Of a DNA stretch of 49,687 nucleotides, positions 24,508 to 32,776 are shown in pieces. The stretch's first letter is position 1; each line of letters begins with the position of its first letter. The position numbers and the translations under genes are program-made. This DNA comes from Fimadaptatus sp050946055 (GTDB lineage Bacteria > Bacillota > Clostridia > Christensenellales > Aristaeellaceae), in the NCBI GenBank assembly GCA_050946055.1, contig JBMNUB010000017.1, positions 1 through 49,687 of the forward strand, read 5' to 3'. The notes beneath the pieces were generated by a model. The model had not been told where the DNA came from. It worked only from the letters and a program-made list of their open reading frames with translations, and searched no databases.

Positions 24508-25590
24508 ATGGAAAAGTATAGAGTGGGCATAGTCGGCGCGACCGGCATGGTGGGTCAGCGCTTTGTGACGCTGCTCAAGAATCACCCCTGGTTTGAGATA
24601 AGCTGTCTGGCGGCATCGGGCCGCTCCGCGGGCAAGACTTACCGCGAGGCAGTGGGCGAGCGCTGGGCGTTCGATTGGGAGATACCGGCCAATGTCGCGG
24701 ACATGACCGTGGTGGATGCGGCGGATGTGGAGCGCGTGAGCAGCATGTGCGACTTCGTGTTCTGCGCGGTCAACATGGACAAGGCCGCCTGCAAGGAGCT
24801 GGAGGAGGCATATGCCCGGGCCGAGACGCCCGTCGTATCCAACAACTCGGCCAACCGCTGGACCGAGGACGTGCCAATGCTCATACCTGAGATAAACTTT
24901 GAGCATGCAGGCGCCATAGAGCATCAGCGCGCGCGCCTTGGCACAAAGCGCGGCTTCATCGCCGTAAAGCCCAACTGCTCCATACAGGGCTATGTGCCGC
25001 CGCTCACGCCGCTGCGCGACTTCGGCATAAAGCAGATCGCCGTATGCACATATCAGGCCATATCGGGCGCGGGCAAGACCTTTGCCACCTGGCCCGAGAT
25101 GCAGGACAATGTGATACCGTTCATAGGCGGCGAGGAGGAAAAGAGCGAGCGCGAGCCGCTGCGCATATGGGGCGAGCTTAAGGGCGGCGTGATAGTTCCC
25201 GCCCAAAGCCCGGTAATATCGGCGCAGTGCATCCGCGTGCCGGTCAGCGACGGCCACATGGCGGCTGTTTCGGTCAGCTTTGAGCATACGCCCGACCGCG
25301 ACGAGATACTTGCGCGCTGGCGCGAGTGGCAGACCGAGCCGCAGCGGCTAGGACTGCCCAGCGCGCCCACTCCCTTCTGCAAGTACTTCGAGGAGGACAA
25401 TCGCCCGCAGACCAAGCTGGACCGCGACTTCGAGCGCGGCATGGGCGTGACCATAGGCCGCCTGCGCCGCGACACCATATTCGACTACAAGTTCGTGGCG
25501 CTGGCGCACAACACGCTGCGCGGCGCGGCGGGCGGCGGCGTGCTGAGCGCGGAGTATCTGTGCAAGGCGGGCTACATAGTCCGCAAGTGA
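24508..25590 (+). CDS. asd: Aspartate-semialdehyde dehydrogenase
   Basis: Reduces aspartyl phosphate to aspartate semialdehyde, the branch point of lysine, threonine and methionine synthesis. The 360-residue protein starts MEKYRVGIVGATGMVGQRF (NADP loop), has the nucleophilic Cys in FIAVKPNCSIQGYVPPLTP, and the active-site stretch QAISGAG and RVPVSDGHMAAV. The PNCSIQ form and length place it in the archaeal/fungal-type branch (TIGR00978-like) rather than the common bacterial type. ATG 24508 is preferred to the GTG at 24505; the site AGGGGGAG lies upstream. It is the first gene after the lysine riboswitch. Confidence 0.96.
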   Translation: MEKYRVGIVGATGMVGQRFVTLLKNHPWFEISCLAASGRSAGKTYREAVGERWAFDWEIPANVADMTVVDAADVERVSSMCDFVFCAVNMDKAACKELEEAYARAETPVVSNNSANRWTEDVPMLIPEINFEHAGAIEHQRARLGTKRGFIAVKPNCSIQGYVPPLTPLRDFGIKQIAVCTYQAISGAGKTFATWPEMQDNVIPFIGGEEEKSEREPLRIWGELKGGVIVPAQSPVISAQCIRVPVSDGHMAAVSVSFEHTPDRDEILARWREWQTEPQRLGLPSAPTPFCKYFEEDNRPQTKLDRDFERGMGVTIGRLRRDTIFDYKFVALAHNTLRGAAGGGVLSAEYLCKAGYIVRK

Positions 25591-25789
25591 TGATGCAGCA
25601 TACGGCAGTATAGCGGCGCGTGCGGCGGGCAATCTCACTGCGGCAGATGGCGGCGAGTAAGCGCATCGCTATGCTGCCGGGCATGCGGCGCAGTATCTGT
25701 TCCCTGCGGCGGCAGGACGCGGACGCGCAGCGCCTGACACATGGCGTAGACGCGCCGCGAACATATTCATTTGAGCGGAGGTAGTGCAT

Positions 25790-26674
25790 ATGAACAGCAG
25801 ACTGTTTACCGGGTCGGGAGTCGCACTTGTGACTCCATTTGACGGGAGCGGAGTCAACACAGGTGAGCTTAAAAGACAGGTGGAGCGCCATGTGGCCGCT
25901 GGCACGCGCGCGATAGTAGTCTGCGGCACTACCGGCGAGCCGTCCACCATGACAAAAGACGAGCGCGAGCTGGCCATATCCACATGCGTAGAGTGCGCCG
26001 CAGGCAGGCTTCAGGTGATAGCCGGTACGGGCGGCAACGACACGCGCGAGGCCGTGCGCTGGACGCGCCGCGCCCGGGAACTGGGCGTGGATGCGGCTCT
26101 GGTCGTCACGCCGTACTACAACAAGTGTACTCAGCGCGGGCTGATAGCGCACTATAACGCCATAGCCGACGCAAGCGACATGCCCATAATCGCATACAAC
26201 GTGCCTTCGCGCACCGGAGTCAACATGCTGCCCGAGACCTTTGCGCGACTGAGCGAGCATGAGAACATATGCGGCATGAAGGAGGCCAGCGGCAACATCG
26301 AGCAGGTGACGGAGCTGGCGCGGCTGTGTGCGGACGGCATCGCCATATACAGCGGCAACGACGATCAGGTGCTGCCGCTGCTGGCGCTGGGCGGGCAGGG
26401 CGTGATATCGGTGAGCGCCAACATAGTGCCTGAGCGCGTGGCTAAGATGGTGGATATGTACATGGCGGGCGACATAGCGGGTTGCCGTGATATTCAGTTC
26501 GCGCTCAACCCGCTCAACAAGGTGCTGTTCTGCGAGGTGAATCCCATACCGGTAAAGACCGCCATGCGCCTGATGGGCATGGACGTAGGCGCGCTGCGCC
26601 TGCCGCTTACCGAGATGGAGGGCGAAGCGCTTGCGCGGCTCAAGGCGGTGCTTGGCGAATACGGACTTATATAA
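25790..26674 (+). CDS. dapA: 4-hydroxy-tetrahydrodipicolinate synthase
   Basis: Condenses aspartate semialdehyde with pyruvate, the first committed step to diaminopimelate and lysine. The 294-residue protein shows the aldolase-class motifs: VVCGTTGEPSTM (the Thr pair), AGTGGNDTREAV, TPYYNKCTQRGL, the active-site Tyr in AYNVPSRTGVNM and the Schiff-base Lys in CGMKEASGN. Length is normal. ATG 25790 has GGAGG 8 nt upstream. It lies 199 nt after asd and 209 nt before dapB in spacers with no gene, so cotranscription from the riboswitch promoter is likely but leaves room for internal promoters. Confidence 0.97.
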   Translation: MNSRLFTGSGVALVTPFDGSGVNTGELKRQVERHVAAGTRAIVVCGTTGEPSTMTKDERELAISTCVECAAGRLQVIAGTGGNDTREAVRWTRRARELGVDAALVVTPYYNKCTQRGLIAHYNAIADASDMPIIAYNVPSRTGVNMLPETFARLSEHENICGMKEASGNIEQVTELARLCADGIAIYSGNDDQVLPLLALGGQGVISVSANIVPERVAKMVDMYMAGDIAGCRDIQFALNPLNKVLFCEVNPIPVKTAMRLMGMDVGALRLPLTEMEGEALARLKAVLGEYGLI

Positions 26675-26883
26675 GGCGCGCCTGATGGCAAAGCGCGGCT
26701 CAAGGCTGAACCGGGCGCATGCGCGTCTATTTCGAGACGGTATGGCGGGCCATGAGCGGGCGACGGGTGCGCTTGTATGTGACGGGCGCTACGTCATCCG
26801 GACGGCATGCCATACCGGCTCTGCGCGATGACGGCGGATAAGCATCCGGCAACAGGGCAAACATAAGAAAGAGGTGTAGCGGC

Positions 26884-28098
26884 ATGGTGCGCATAATTCT
26901 GCACGGCGCTAGCGGGCGCATGGGTCATACCGTGGCTGAACTGGTAAGGCGCGAGGAGGACATGGAGATAGTCGCGGGAGTGGACAGATATGCTCCGGCG
27001 AGCGACATGGGCTTTAAGGTGTATCCGTCGCTGGACGAATGCCATGAGCAGGCCGATGTTATGATAGACTTTTCGCAGCCCACGGCGCTGAGCGGCGTGC
27101 TGGAATACTGCGTGAGCAACTCATTGCCGCTGGTTCTGTGTACGACCGGATTTAGCGAGCAGGACATAATGCACATATCGCAGGCCGCGTCGCGCGCGCC
27201 CATATTCCGCTCGGCCAACATGTCGCTGGGCATAAACCTGATAGCGCGTCTGGCGGGCGAGGCGGCGGCGTTCTTTGGCGATGGCGCTGACATAGAGATA
27301 GTGGAGACGCATCACCGGGGCAAGGCCGATGCGCCCAGCGGCACGGCGGTGCTGCTGGCCGACGCCATAAACGAGGAACTGAGCGGCGCGCGCAAGTACA
27401 TATATGGCCGCCACGGCACTCAGTCGCGCAGAAAGCCCGCAGAGCTGGGTATACACGCCGTGCGCGGCGGCTCGGTGGTGGGCGATCACGAGATAATGTT
27501 CTTGGGCGACGAGGAGCGCGTGACCATATCGCACAGCGCCCAGAGCCGCACCGTGTTTGCCTATGGCGCGATAGAGGCGGCACGCTATCTGGCGGGCAAG
27601 CCCGCGCGCCTGTACGACATGCGCGATCTGCTGCTGGAGAAGTCCACCGTGACCAATGTGTATGTGGAGCGCGACATAGCCGTGCTGACGCTGCGCGGTG
27701 CGGCACCGGGCGGCAGCGAGGTGGCAGGCTTCTTAAATGAAGTGGCGGGCATGGGCTTCAATCTGGACATGATAAGCCAGAGCGCGCCGGTAGACGGCGC
27801 ATGCGACATATCGGTGTCGCTGGGCGAAGGCGATGCATACCGCGCGCACAACGCGCTTGGCCGCGGCAGCATGGGCGCGCGGCTGGAGATATGCGACCGT
27901 CAGGTCAAGGTCACGGTCGAGGGCATGGGCATGCAGCGGCAAAGCGGCGTGGCTTCGCGGATATTTTCGCTGATAGCGGCGCGCGGCGTATCTGTTACGC
28001 TGGTCACAACGTCCGAGACAAAGGTGTCGCTGCTGGTGCCGGAGGCCGACGAGCGCAAGGCGGTGCAGGCGCTCAAGGAGGCGTTCGGGCTGAACTGA
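26884..28098 (+). CDS. dapB: 4-hydroxy-tetrahydrodipicolinate reductase fused to two aspartokinase-type ACT domains
   Basis: Residues 1-249 are a complete DapB: NAD(P) loop HGASGRMG (7-14), IDFSQPTA (61-68), ETHHRGKADAPSGTA with catalytic His143/His144 and Lys147, and the usual C-terminus RYLAGKPARLYDMRDLL. Without a stop the chain continues as about 155 residues that match the regulatory tail of aspartate kinase. ACT-1 (about 258-330) contains IAVLTLRGAAPGGSEVAGFL and FNLDMISQSAPVDGACDIS. ACT-2 (about 339-404) contains VKVTVEGMGMQRQSGVASRI, VTLVTTSETKVSLLVPEAD and AVQALKEAFGLN. In aspartokinases these domains bind lysine or threonine; here they could give feedback control of DapB, which is inference. 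No kinase domain is present. ATG 26884 has GAGGTG upstream. I know of no characterised DapB with this architecture. Confidence 0.95.
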   Translation: MVRIILHGASGRMGHTVAELVRREEDMEIVAGVDRYAPASDMGFKVYPSLDECHEQADVMIDFSQPTALSGVLEYCVSNSLPLVLCTTGFSEQDIMHISQAASRAPIFRSANMSLGINLIARLAGEAAAFFGDGADIEIVETHHRGKADAPSGTAVLLADAINEELSGARKYIYGRHGTQSRRKPAELGIHAVRGGSVVGDHEIMFLGDEERVTISHSAQSRTVFAYGAIEAARYLAGKPARLYDMRDLLLEKSTVTNVYVERDIAVLTLRGAAPGGSEVAGFLNEVAGMGFNLDMISQSAPVDGACDISVSLGEGDAYRAHNALGRGSMGARLEICDRQVKVTVEGMGMQRQSGVASRIFSLIAARGVSVTLVTTSETKVSLLVPEADERKAVQALKEAFGLN

Positions 28099-28158
28099 CG
28101 GGCGCGAGGGCAGCATCCGCGCCAAAGGATTGCGTGCGCATTTGAAGGTATGACATAA

Positions 28159-28208
28159 CGCAAACCGCTCTGCTTTCGGCAGCGATGCTAAAAGCAGAGC
28201 GGTTTGCG
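28159..28208 (+). terminator. Strong hairpin ending the lysine operon
   Basis: A perfect 18-bp stem, CGCAAACCGCTCTGCTTT (28159-28176) with its complement at 28191-28208, then TTTGCGG. The T-run is short. Confidence 0.75.
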
Positions 28209-28387
28209 TTTGCGGGCGGACTGGATTGGCGCAGGCTGCGCCTTGATTAAGTCCGGCGGGACGTTTGTGCGACAGCTGCAATCCGGTTCGGAAGGCATTC
28301 GCCATGGGCTGAGCGTAAGCCGCCTGAGATGACAGCCTGGCTTTAGGCGCTTAAGGCATTCCGCCTGCACATGCGCCTAAAGCCAAA

Positions 28388-28418
28388 CGCCGCAGCTCCC
28401 TCAAAGGGAACTGCGGCG
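28388..28418 (-). terminator. Terminator of fba
   Basis: CGCCGCAG (28388-28395) with CTGCGGCG (28411-28418) and inner CCCT/AGGG; on the minus strand GTTTGGCTTT follows. Confidence 0.7.
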
Positions 28419-28454
28419 CTGATTGCATCCGTGTTTGCGCTTATGCGCAGCACA

Positions 28455-29384
28455 TTACGCCTTGCCGTTGCAGCCCAGAACGTTTACGATCTTGTGGCGC
28501 ACCATCTCGCGGATGGCGTCGCGGCAGGGGGTCAGGTACTGACGGGGGTCGAAGTGGCTGGGATTCTCAGCCATGTACTTGCGCAGCGTGCCGGTCATGG
28601 CCAGACGCAGGTCGGAGTCGATGTTTATCTTGCACACGGCCATGGAAGCAGCCTTGCGCAGCATGTCCTCCGGAACGCCCTGAGCGCCGGGCATGTTGCC
28701 GCCGTACTGGTTGATCATGTCTACGAACTCGGGTATTACCGAGGACGCGCCATGCAGCACGATCGGGAAGCCGGGCAGACGGCGGGAGACCTCCTCCAGT
28801 ATGTCAAAGCGCAGCTTGGGAGTACCCTTGAACTTGAACGCGCCGTGAGAGGTGCCTATGGCTATGGCCAGCGAGTCAACGCCGGTGCGCTCGGCAAACT
28901 CCTGCACCTGATCGGGATCGGTGTAGGAAGAATCCTCGGCGCTTACCTTTACCTCGTCCTCAACGCCGGCCAGACGGCCCAGCTCACCCTCAACGGTTAC
29001 GTTGCGGTCATGGGCGTACTCGACGACCTTGCGGGTCAGGGCGATGTTCTCCTCGAAGGGCAGGTGGGAACCGTCGATCATGACGGAGGTGAAGCCGCCG
29101 TCTATGCAGCTCTTGCAGGTCTCGAAATCGGGGCCGTGGTCGAGATGCACAACTATGGGCAGATCGGTGTCCTCAACGGCCGCCTCGATCAGCTTCATCA
29201 GGTAGGTGTGCTTAGCATAAGCGCGCGCACCCTTGGAGACCTGCAGTATCAGGGGCGCATTCTCCAGCTTGGCACCTTCGGTTATGCCCTGTATGATCTC
29301 CATGTTGTTAACGTTGAACGCGCCCAGCGCGTATCCGCCTTCGTAAGCCTTCTTAAGAAGCTCCTTGGAATTGACTATCGGCAT
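28455..29384 (-). CDS. fba: Class II fructose-bisphosphate aldolase
   Basis: Cleaves fructose 1,6-bisphosphate in glycolysis and runs in reverse in gluconeogenesis. The 309-residue protein shows the class II zinc aldolase pattern: VNSKELLKKAYEGGYALGAFNVNN, VVHLDHGPDFETC with Asp82 and the zinc ligand His83, VEGELGRLAGVED, IGTSHGAFKF (second zinc His) and VLHGASSV (third His), then KINIDSDLR. Start ATG 29384 follows AAAGGAGATG; the frame stays open upstream but without homology. AUC codons appear more often here than in most neighbours, as expected for a highly expressed gene. It stands alone between terminators. Confidence 0.97.
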   Translation of the reverse strand: MPIVNSKELLKKAYEGGYALGAFNVNNMEIIQGITEGAKLENAPLILQVSKGARAYAKHTYLMKLIEAAVEDTDLPIVVHLDHGPDFETCKSCIDGGFTSVMIDGSHLPFEENIALTRKVVEYAHDRNVTVEGELGRLAGVEDEVKVSAEDSSYTDPDQVQEFAERTGVDSLAIAIGTSHGAFKFKGTPKLRFDILEEVSRRLPGFPIVLHGASSVIPEFVDMINQYGGNMPGAQGVPEDMLRKAASMAVCKINIDSDLRLAMTGTLRKYMAENPSHFDPRQYLTPCRDAIREMVRHKIVNVLGCNGKA

Positions 29385-29419
29385 GGGTAACATCTCCTTT
29401 GAATAGACGTTCTGACTGT

Positions 29420-29446
29420 ATTCTATCAAATTTTTGCGGTTTTGAA
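29420..29446 (-). promoter_or_regulatory. Possible fba promoter
   Basis: On the minus strand TAGAAT (plus 29420-29425) is preceded by TTCAAA (plus 29441-29446) at a short 15-nt spacing, so the -35 assignment is weak. Confidence 0.4.
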
Positions 29447-29597
29447 CAGCTCTTTTGTGAAAATTATCGGTAACTTGGCGCAAACTAGCCGGGCTTGTCA
29501 AAAAGCCGCATCCAAAAGCGTCATAAAGCGCCCGCATGCGGCATATATTTTAGAAAAAAGCTGGGTAAAGCCCGCGTTTGGCGGACATTGGCAAGCC

Positions 29598-29996
29598 TTA
29601 GCTAATGCCGGTTTGCGAACTTTGGCGCATTGCGTCCGCGGCTTCCTGACACAGCGCGCGCCATTGGCAGTCCGGACAGATGTAGCTGAGCTTGCCGGGC
29701 AGAATTACGCGCTTCATGACCTGCGCGCGCAATTCTGCCCAGCTGGTAATTTGGCCTAAGCGCAGGCCAAGCGCATTCAGCGTGGCCGCGTCGTAGCGCA
29801 CGACCTTGCCCGAGTCGCGGCACACGCCGCGCTCAAGGCCGGGGCAGCATGCGCATATAGCATCCGCGCCCTCGCACAGCACTATGGGCGCGCCCTCGTT
29901 TAGCGCGGCCAGCACGCGCTCCATGTTGCGGGTGAAGTCCTTGCTGTATCCATGCCCCGTGAAGAACCCGGCGCACAGCGCATGGTGCGCGCGCAT
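29598..29996 (-). CDS. DUF1284 family protein
   Basis: About 132 residues. The family pattern is clear: an initial (I)RMRAHHALCAGFFTGHGYSKDFTRNM, then APIVLCEGADAICACCPGLERGVC, SGKVVRYDAATLNALGLRLGQITSW and CPDCQWRALC at the end. The paired cysteines suggest a metal- or iron-sulfur-binding protein, but the family function is unknown to me. The start is uncertain: ATG 29996 falls two residues inside the family N-terminus and has no ribosome binding site; the frame is open up to 30236. It lies downstream of bioY on the same strand. Confidence 0.8.
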   Translation of the reverse strand: MRAHHALCAGFFTGHGYSKDFTRNMERVLAALNEGAPIVLCEGADAICACCPGLERGVCRDSGKVVRYDAATLNALGLRLGQITSWAELRAQVMKRVILPGKLSYICPDCQWRALCQEAADAMRQSSQTGIS

Positions 29997-30189
29997 GCGT
30001 ATCGGTGCGGGAGCTGTGGCAGATACGCCGCGCTGTGCAGAAGTCAGGTCGTGCGCATCATGGCATGCTATGCTGCATGGACTGTGTACAACCGGTTTGG
30101 GCTGTGCATTTTGCCCGGCGCAGGACAGGCACATCCTTTCTGATGCGCTGCCGGCAGGCGCGCAAGCGTTCCTGCCCGATGAATCGCGT

Positions 30190-30741
30190 TTACATATGCA
30201 CATGCGCGCGTATCCTCCTTGTGAGCAGCTGCGCAAGCGCTATCTTGACGGCGTCGGGCAGTATGAACGGGAACACGCAAAAGCCCAGCGCCGCGCCCAG
30301 CGTCATCGGCTGGGAGTTGGCGGCGTACACCCGCATGAACCAGAATGTGCCAAAGGCGTAGCAGGCTATCAACCCCAGCGCCATGGCGACGATTTGCCAT
30401 GCTATGCTGCTGCCCGTGCGCGCGGTTATGAGCCAGTACACCGCCGCTGACAGCACAAAGCCCATTATGTAGCCGCCGCTGGGGCCAAGCAGCGTGCCGA
30501 TGCCGCCCGCAAATCCGGCAAACACCGGCACGCCCACCGCGCCCAGCAGCACGTACAGCACTATCGATATCATGCCGCGCATGCCGCCCAGCATGCCCAG
30601 CGCGCAGAACACGCCCAGCGTCTGCAATGTAAACGGCACAGGGCCTATCGGTATCGATATCCAAGAGCACACCGCTATCATGACCGCCATCAGCGCACAG
30701 CGCGTCATGTCGCGCGTGCTAAGTGTCATCCTTGCATCCAT
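30190..30741 (-). CDS. bioY: Biotin transporter substrate-binding subunit BioY
   Basis: The membrane S-component of an ECF-type biotin importer. The 183-residue protein has about six hydrophobic segments and the BioY signature: ISIPIGPVPFTLQTLGVF near residues 28-45, LYVLLGAVGVPVFAGFAGGIGTLLGPSGGYIMGF, and FILPDAVKIALAQLL at the end. The energising EcfA/EcfT genes are not in the window, so it would use shared ones or act alone. ATG 30741 has GGGGAGAGG upstream. The promoter and a BirA-type operator lie immediately before it, which points to repression by biotin. Confidence 0.95.
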   Translation of the reverse strand: MDARMTLSTRDMTRCALMAVMIAVCSWISIPIGPVPFTLQTLGVFCALGMLGGMRGMISIVLYVLLGAVGVPVFAGFAGGIGTLLGPSGGYIMGFVLSAAVYWLITARTGSSIAWQIVAMALGLIACYAFGTFWFMRVYAANSQPMTLGAALGFCVFPFILPDAVKIALAQLLTRRIRAHVHM

Positions 30742-30778
30742 ATTCAGCCTCTCCCCAAACAGTTTTTCCGCAGCACAA

Positions 30779-30807
30779 AGGATATCATATACAAAAGCAA
30801 TTGTCAA
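30779..30807 (-). promoter_or_regulatory. bioY promoter
   Basis: On the minus strand TTGACA (plus 30802-30807), 17 nt, TATCCT (plus 30779-30784). The -35 lies inside one arm of the BirA-type operator. Confidence 0.8.
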
Positions 30808-30831
30808 CTTAAAAAGCGAAAAGGTTTACAT
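30801..30831 (-). promoter_or_regulatory. BirA-type biotin operator
   Basis: On the plus strand TTGTCAAC (30801-30808), 15 nt, GTTTACAT (30824-30831). This fits the widespread BirA box (TTGTnAAC-N15-GTTnACAA) with one outer mismatch. Overlap with the -35 explains repression. Family knowledge plus pattern match; BirA itself is not in the window. Confidence 0.7.
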
Positions 30832-31234
30832 ATGGCGCGCGAGAGAAGCGACATACGGCGATTTTGGCGATGTACATTGTGCTTATTGCAGATAATGTTG
30901 TTGAAACTGCCTTGCGCTGAAGTTCGGATATGGCCTTGCGAACTGCTTATATGCACTGGCAAAGCGCGCCGAAATGTCAACTGAGCGCATCGTGTGCCTA
31001 CGCGAAACACCGCCAAAGCCGGGCAGACGTAACGTCAACCGCGCACCGGCAAAGCGCACCGATTTGCAAACCGGGCAATGTCAAAGCATGCCGAAGCGTA
31101 AACCGGGCATCGCGCACGTCAGCACATCGCCAGCCGTGCCAAAGCGCAGCCCGGCGGCGCGGATATGTGCCGCGCAATGAGCTATTCGCATTTGCGTCGT
31201 GCTTGCGCGGCGACAAAACTAAACGTGTTCAGCA
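30832..31234. other. Gap with irregular AAAGC-containing repeats
   Basis: Words like GGCAAAGCGC.CCGA and GTCAAC or AAACCGGGCA recur between 30955 and 31150 at irregular spacing (about 30-60 nt). It looks like a decayed tandem array. No gene is supported. Confidence 0.5.
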
Positions 31235-31263
31235 TCGACAATGCGCGAAGCATGGCGTATAAT
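31235..31263 (+). promoter_or_regulatory. Promoter of the RNA methyltransferase gene
   Basis: TCGACA (31235-31240), 17 nt, TATAAT (31258-31263), 31 nt before the start codon. Confidence 0.75.
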
Positions 31264-31294
31264 ATGAACACATGATAAAAGGGAGAGTGTGCCT

Positions 31295-32437
31295 ATGCGG
31301 TGGATAGCGACGGCGGCGTTCGCGCTGGAGGGTATAGTGGCGCGCGAGCTGAGGGAGCTGGGCGCGCAGTCGGTGGTGGCGGAAAACGGTGCGGTGCGCT
31401 TTGAGGGCGATATGGCGCAGGGCATGGCCGCAAATCTCTGGCTGCGCTGCTGCGACCGCGTGCTGCTGGAGATGGGCCGCTTTGAGGCGCGCACGTTCGA
31501 CGAGCTGTTCGAGGCTACGCGGGCGATAGCGTGGGAGGAACTGCTTCCCGGGGACGCGGCCTTCCCGGTGCGCGCCAAGTGCGTGCGCAGCCAGCTGATG
31601 AGCCCGTCGGACTGCCAGAAGATAGTCAAAAAGGCGGTCGCTGAGCGCCTGAAGTCGCGCTATGGCGGCGATTGGCTGAGCGAGACCGGCGCGGAGTTCG
31701 CCATAGACTGCGCCATACACAGCGACCGCGTGGTCATGACGCTGGACACCAGCGGCGTGGCGCTCAACCGCCGCGGCTATCGCACATGGAACGGCGAGGC
31801 GCCTCTGCGCGAGACGCTGGCGGCGGCGCTGATAAAGCTCATGCCGTGGCGGCCGGGTCAGCCGCTGCTCGATCCCTGCTGCGGCACGGGTACCATACTG
31901 TGCGAGGCGGCCATGATGGCTGCCGACCGCGCGCCCGGACTCACGCGCGAGTTCGCCATGGAAAAGTGGCCGGCGCTGGATGCCGGCATAGCCGCGCGTC
32001 TGCGCGAGGAGGCTCATGAGCGCTTCCATGCGCACGACGGCGAGCAGCTGCTCATAACCGGCGTGGACATAGACCCGCAGGCGCTGGAACTGGCGCGCAG
32101 GCATGTCGCACAGTGCGGCTTTGCCGGGCGCATAGCGCTGATGGACGGAGACATGCGCAACTGCGAAATTAGCTGCGAGGGCGGCGCGATACTGGCCAAC
32201 CCGCCCTATGGCGAGCGCATGGGCGACAGGCGCGTGGCCGACGCGGTGGCGCGCGCGCTGGGCGATTTGCTCAGGCGGCAGCCCGAGGCGGCCATGGGCG
32301 TTATAACGCCCAACACCGGCTTCGAGCGCGCATTCGGACGGCGCGCCGACAAGCGCCGCCGCCTGTACAACGGCAGGCTGGAGTGCGAATTCCTGATGTT
32401 CGATCGCGCCTCCTTCCGCACGCGCAAGGGCCGCTGA
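31295..32437 (+). CDS. THUMP-domain 23S rRNA (guanine-N2) methyltransferase, RlmL/YpsC-like
   Basis: A 380-residue SAM-dependent RNA methyltransferase. The N-terminal part (about 1-160) is a ferredoxin-like/THUMP region beginning RWIATAAFALEGIVARELRELG. The catalytic part has LDPCCGTGTILCEAAMMA (motif I), GVDIDPQALELARRHV and the N2-guanine methyltransferase motif ILANPPYGERMG (motif IV). It should modify a guanine of 23S rRNA, like the N-terminal half of RlmL or YpsC. ATG 31295 has GGGAG 9 nt upstream and follows a good promoter. No partner gene is near. Confidence 0.93.
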   Translation: MRWIATAAFALEGIVARELRELGAQSVVAENGAVRFEGDMAQGMAANLWLRCCDRVLLEMGRFEARTFDELFEATRAIAWEELLPGDAAFPVRAKCVRSQLMSPSDCQKIVKKAVAERLKSRYGGDWLSETGAEFAIDCAIHSDRVVMTLDTSGVALNRRGYRTWNGEAPLRETLAAALIKLMPWRPGQPLLDPCCGTGTILCEAAMMAADRAPGLTREFAMEKWPALDAGIAARLREEAHERFHAHDGEQLLITGVDIDPQALELARRHVAQCGFAGRIALMDGDMRNCEISCEGGAILANPPYGERMGDRRVADAVARALGDLLRRQPEAAMGVITPNTGFERAFGRRADKRRRLYNGRLECEFLMFDRASFRTRKGR

Positions 32438-32776
32438 CGCGCTGTGCGCAGGGCGATATGATGTGCGTGATATAGCACGGCACGGGTGCAGGGGATGTTT
32501 GATATGCATTGCATGCCCGGATGCCGCGACAAGGTGCAGATGCGCACATGGCACTGATGCGCACATGAGATGCGTGTCATGCGTCGATATCGCGGCTTAC
32601 AATGCGCTGCCGAGCACGCTATGGTACGGCATGCTCACATGATACGTGTTCAATGCACAAGCGATGCGCGGCCATGCACATGCTGCCGCGCCGGGACTTA
32701 TACAATTTGCAATATACAAATATACGCGATGCGCAGGGGACTATGTGCCGCATGCGCAGGAAAGGCGATATACATT
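32438..32776. other. Gap without a gene
   Basis: About 340 nt rich in GCATGC, GATGCGCACATG (twice, 32537-32565) and similar words. A TACAAT (32701-32706) could be a -10 for the next gene but lacks a good -35. Confidence 0.5.

Noticed and set aside
29484..29515. Another end of the 255-bp element
   Set aside because: GCTTGTCAAAAAG resembles the terminal repeat, but the rest of the element cannot be followed on either side.
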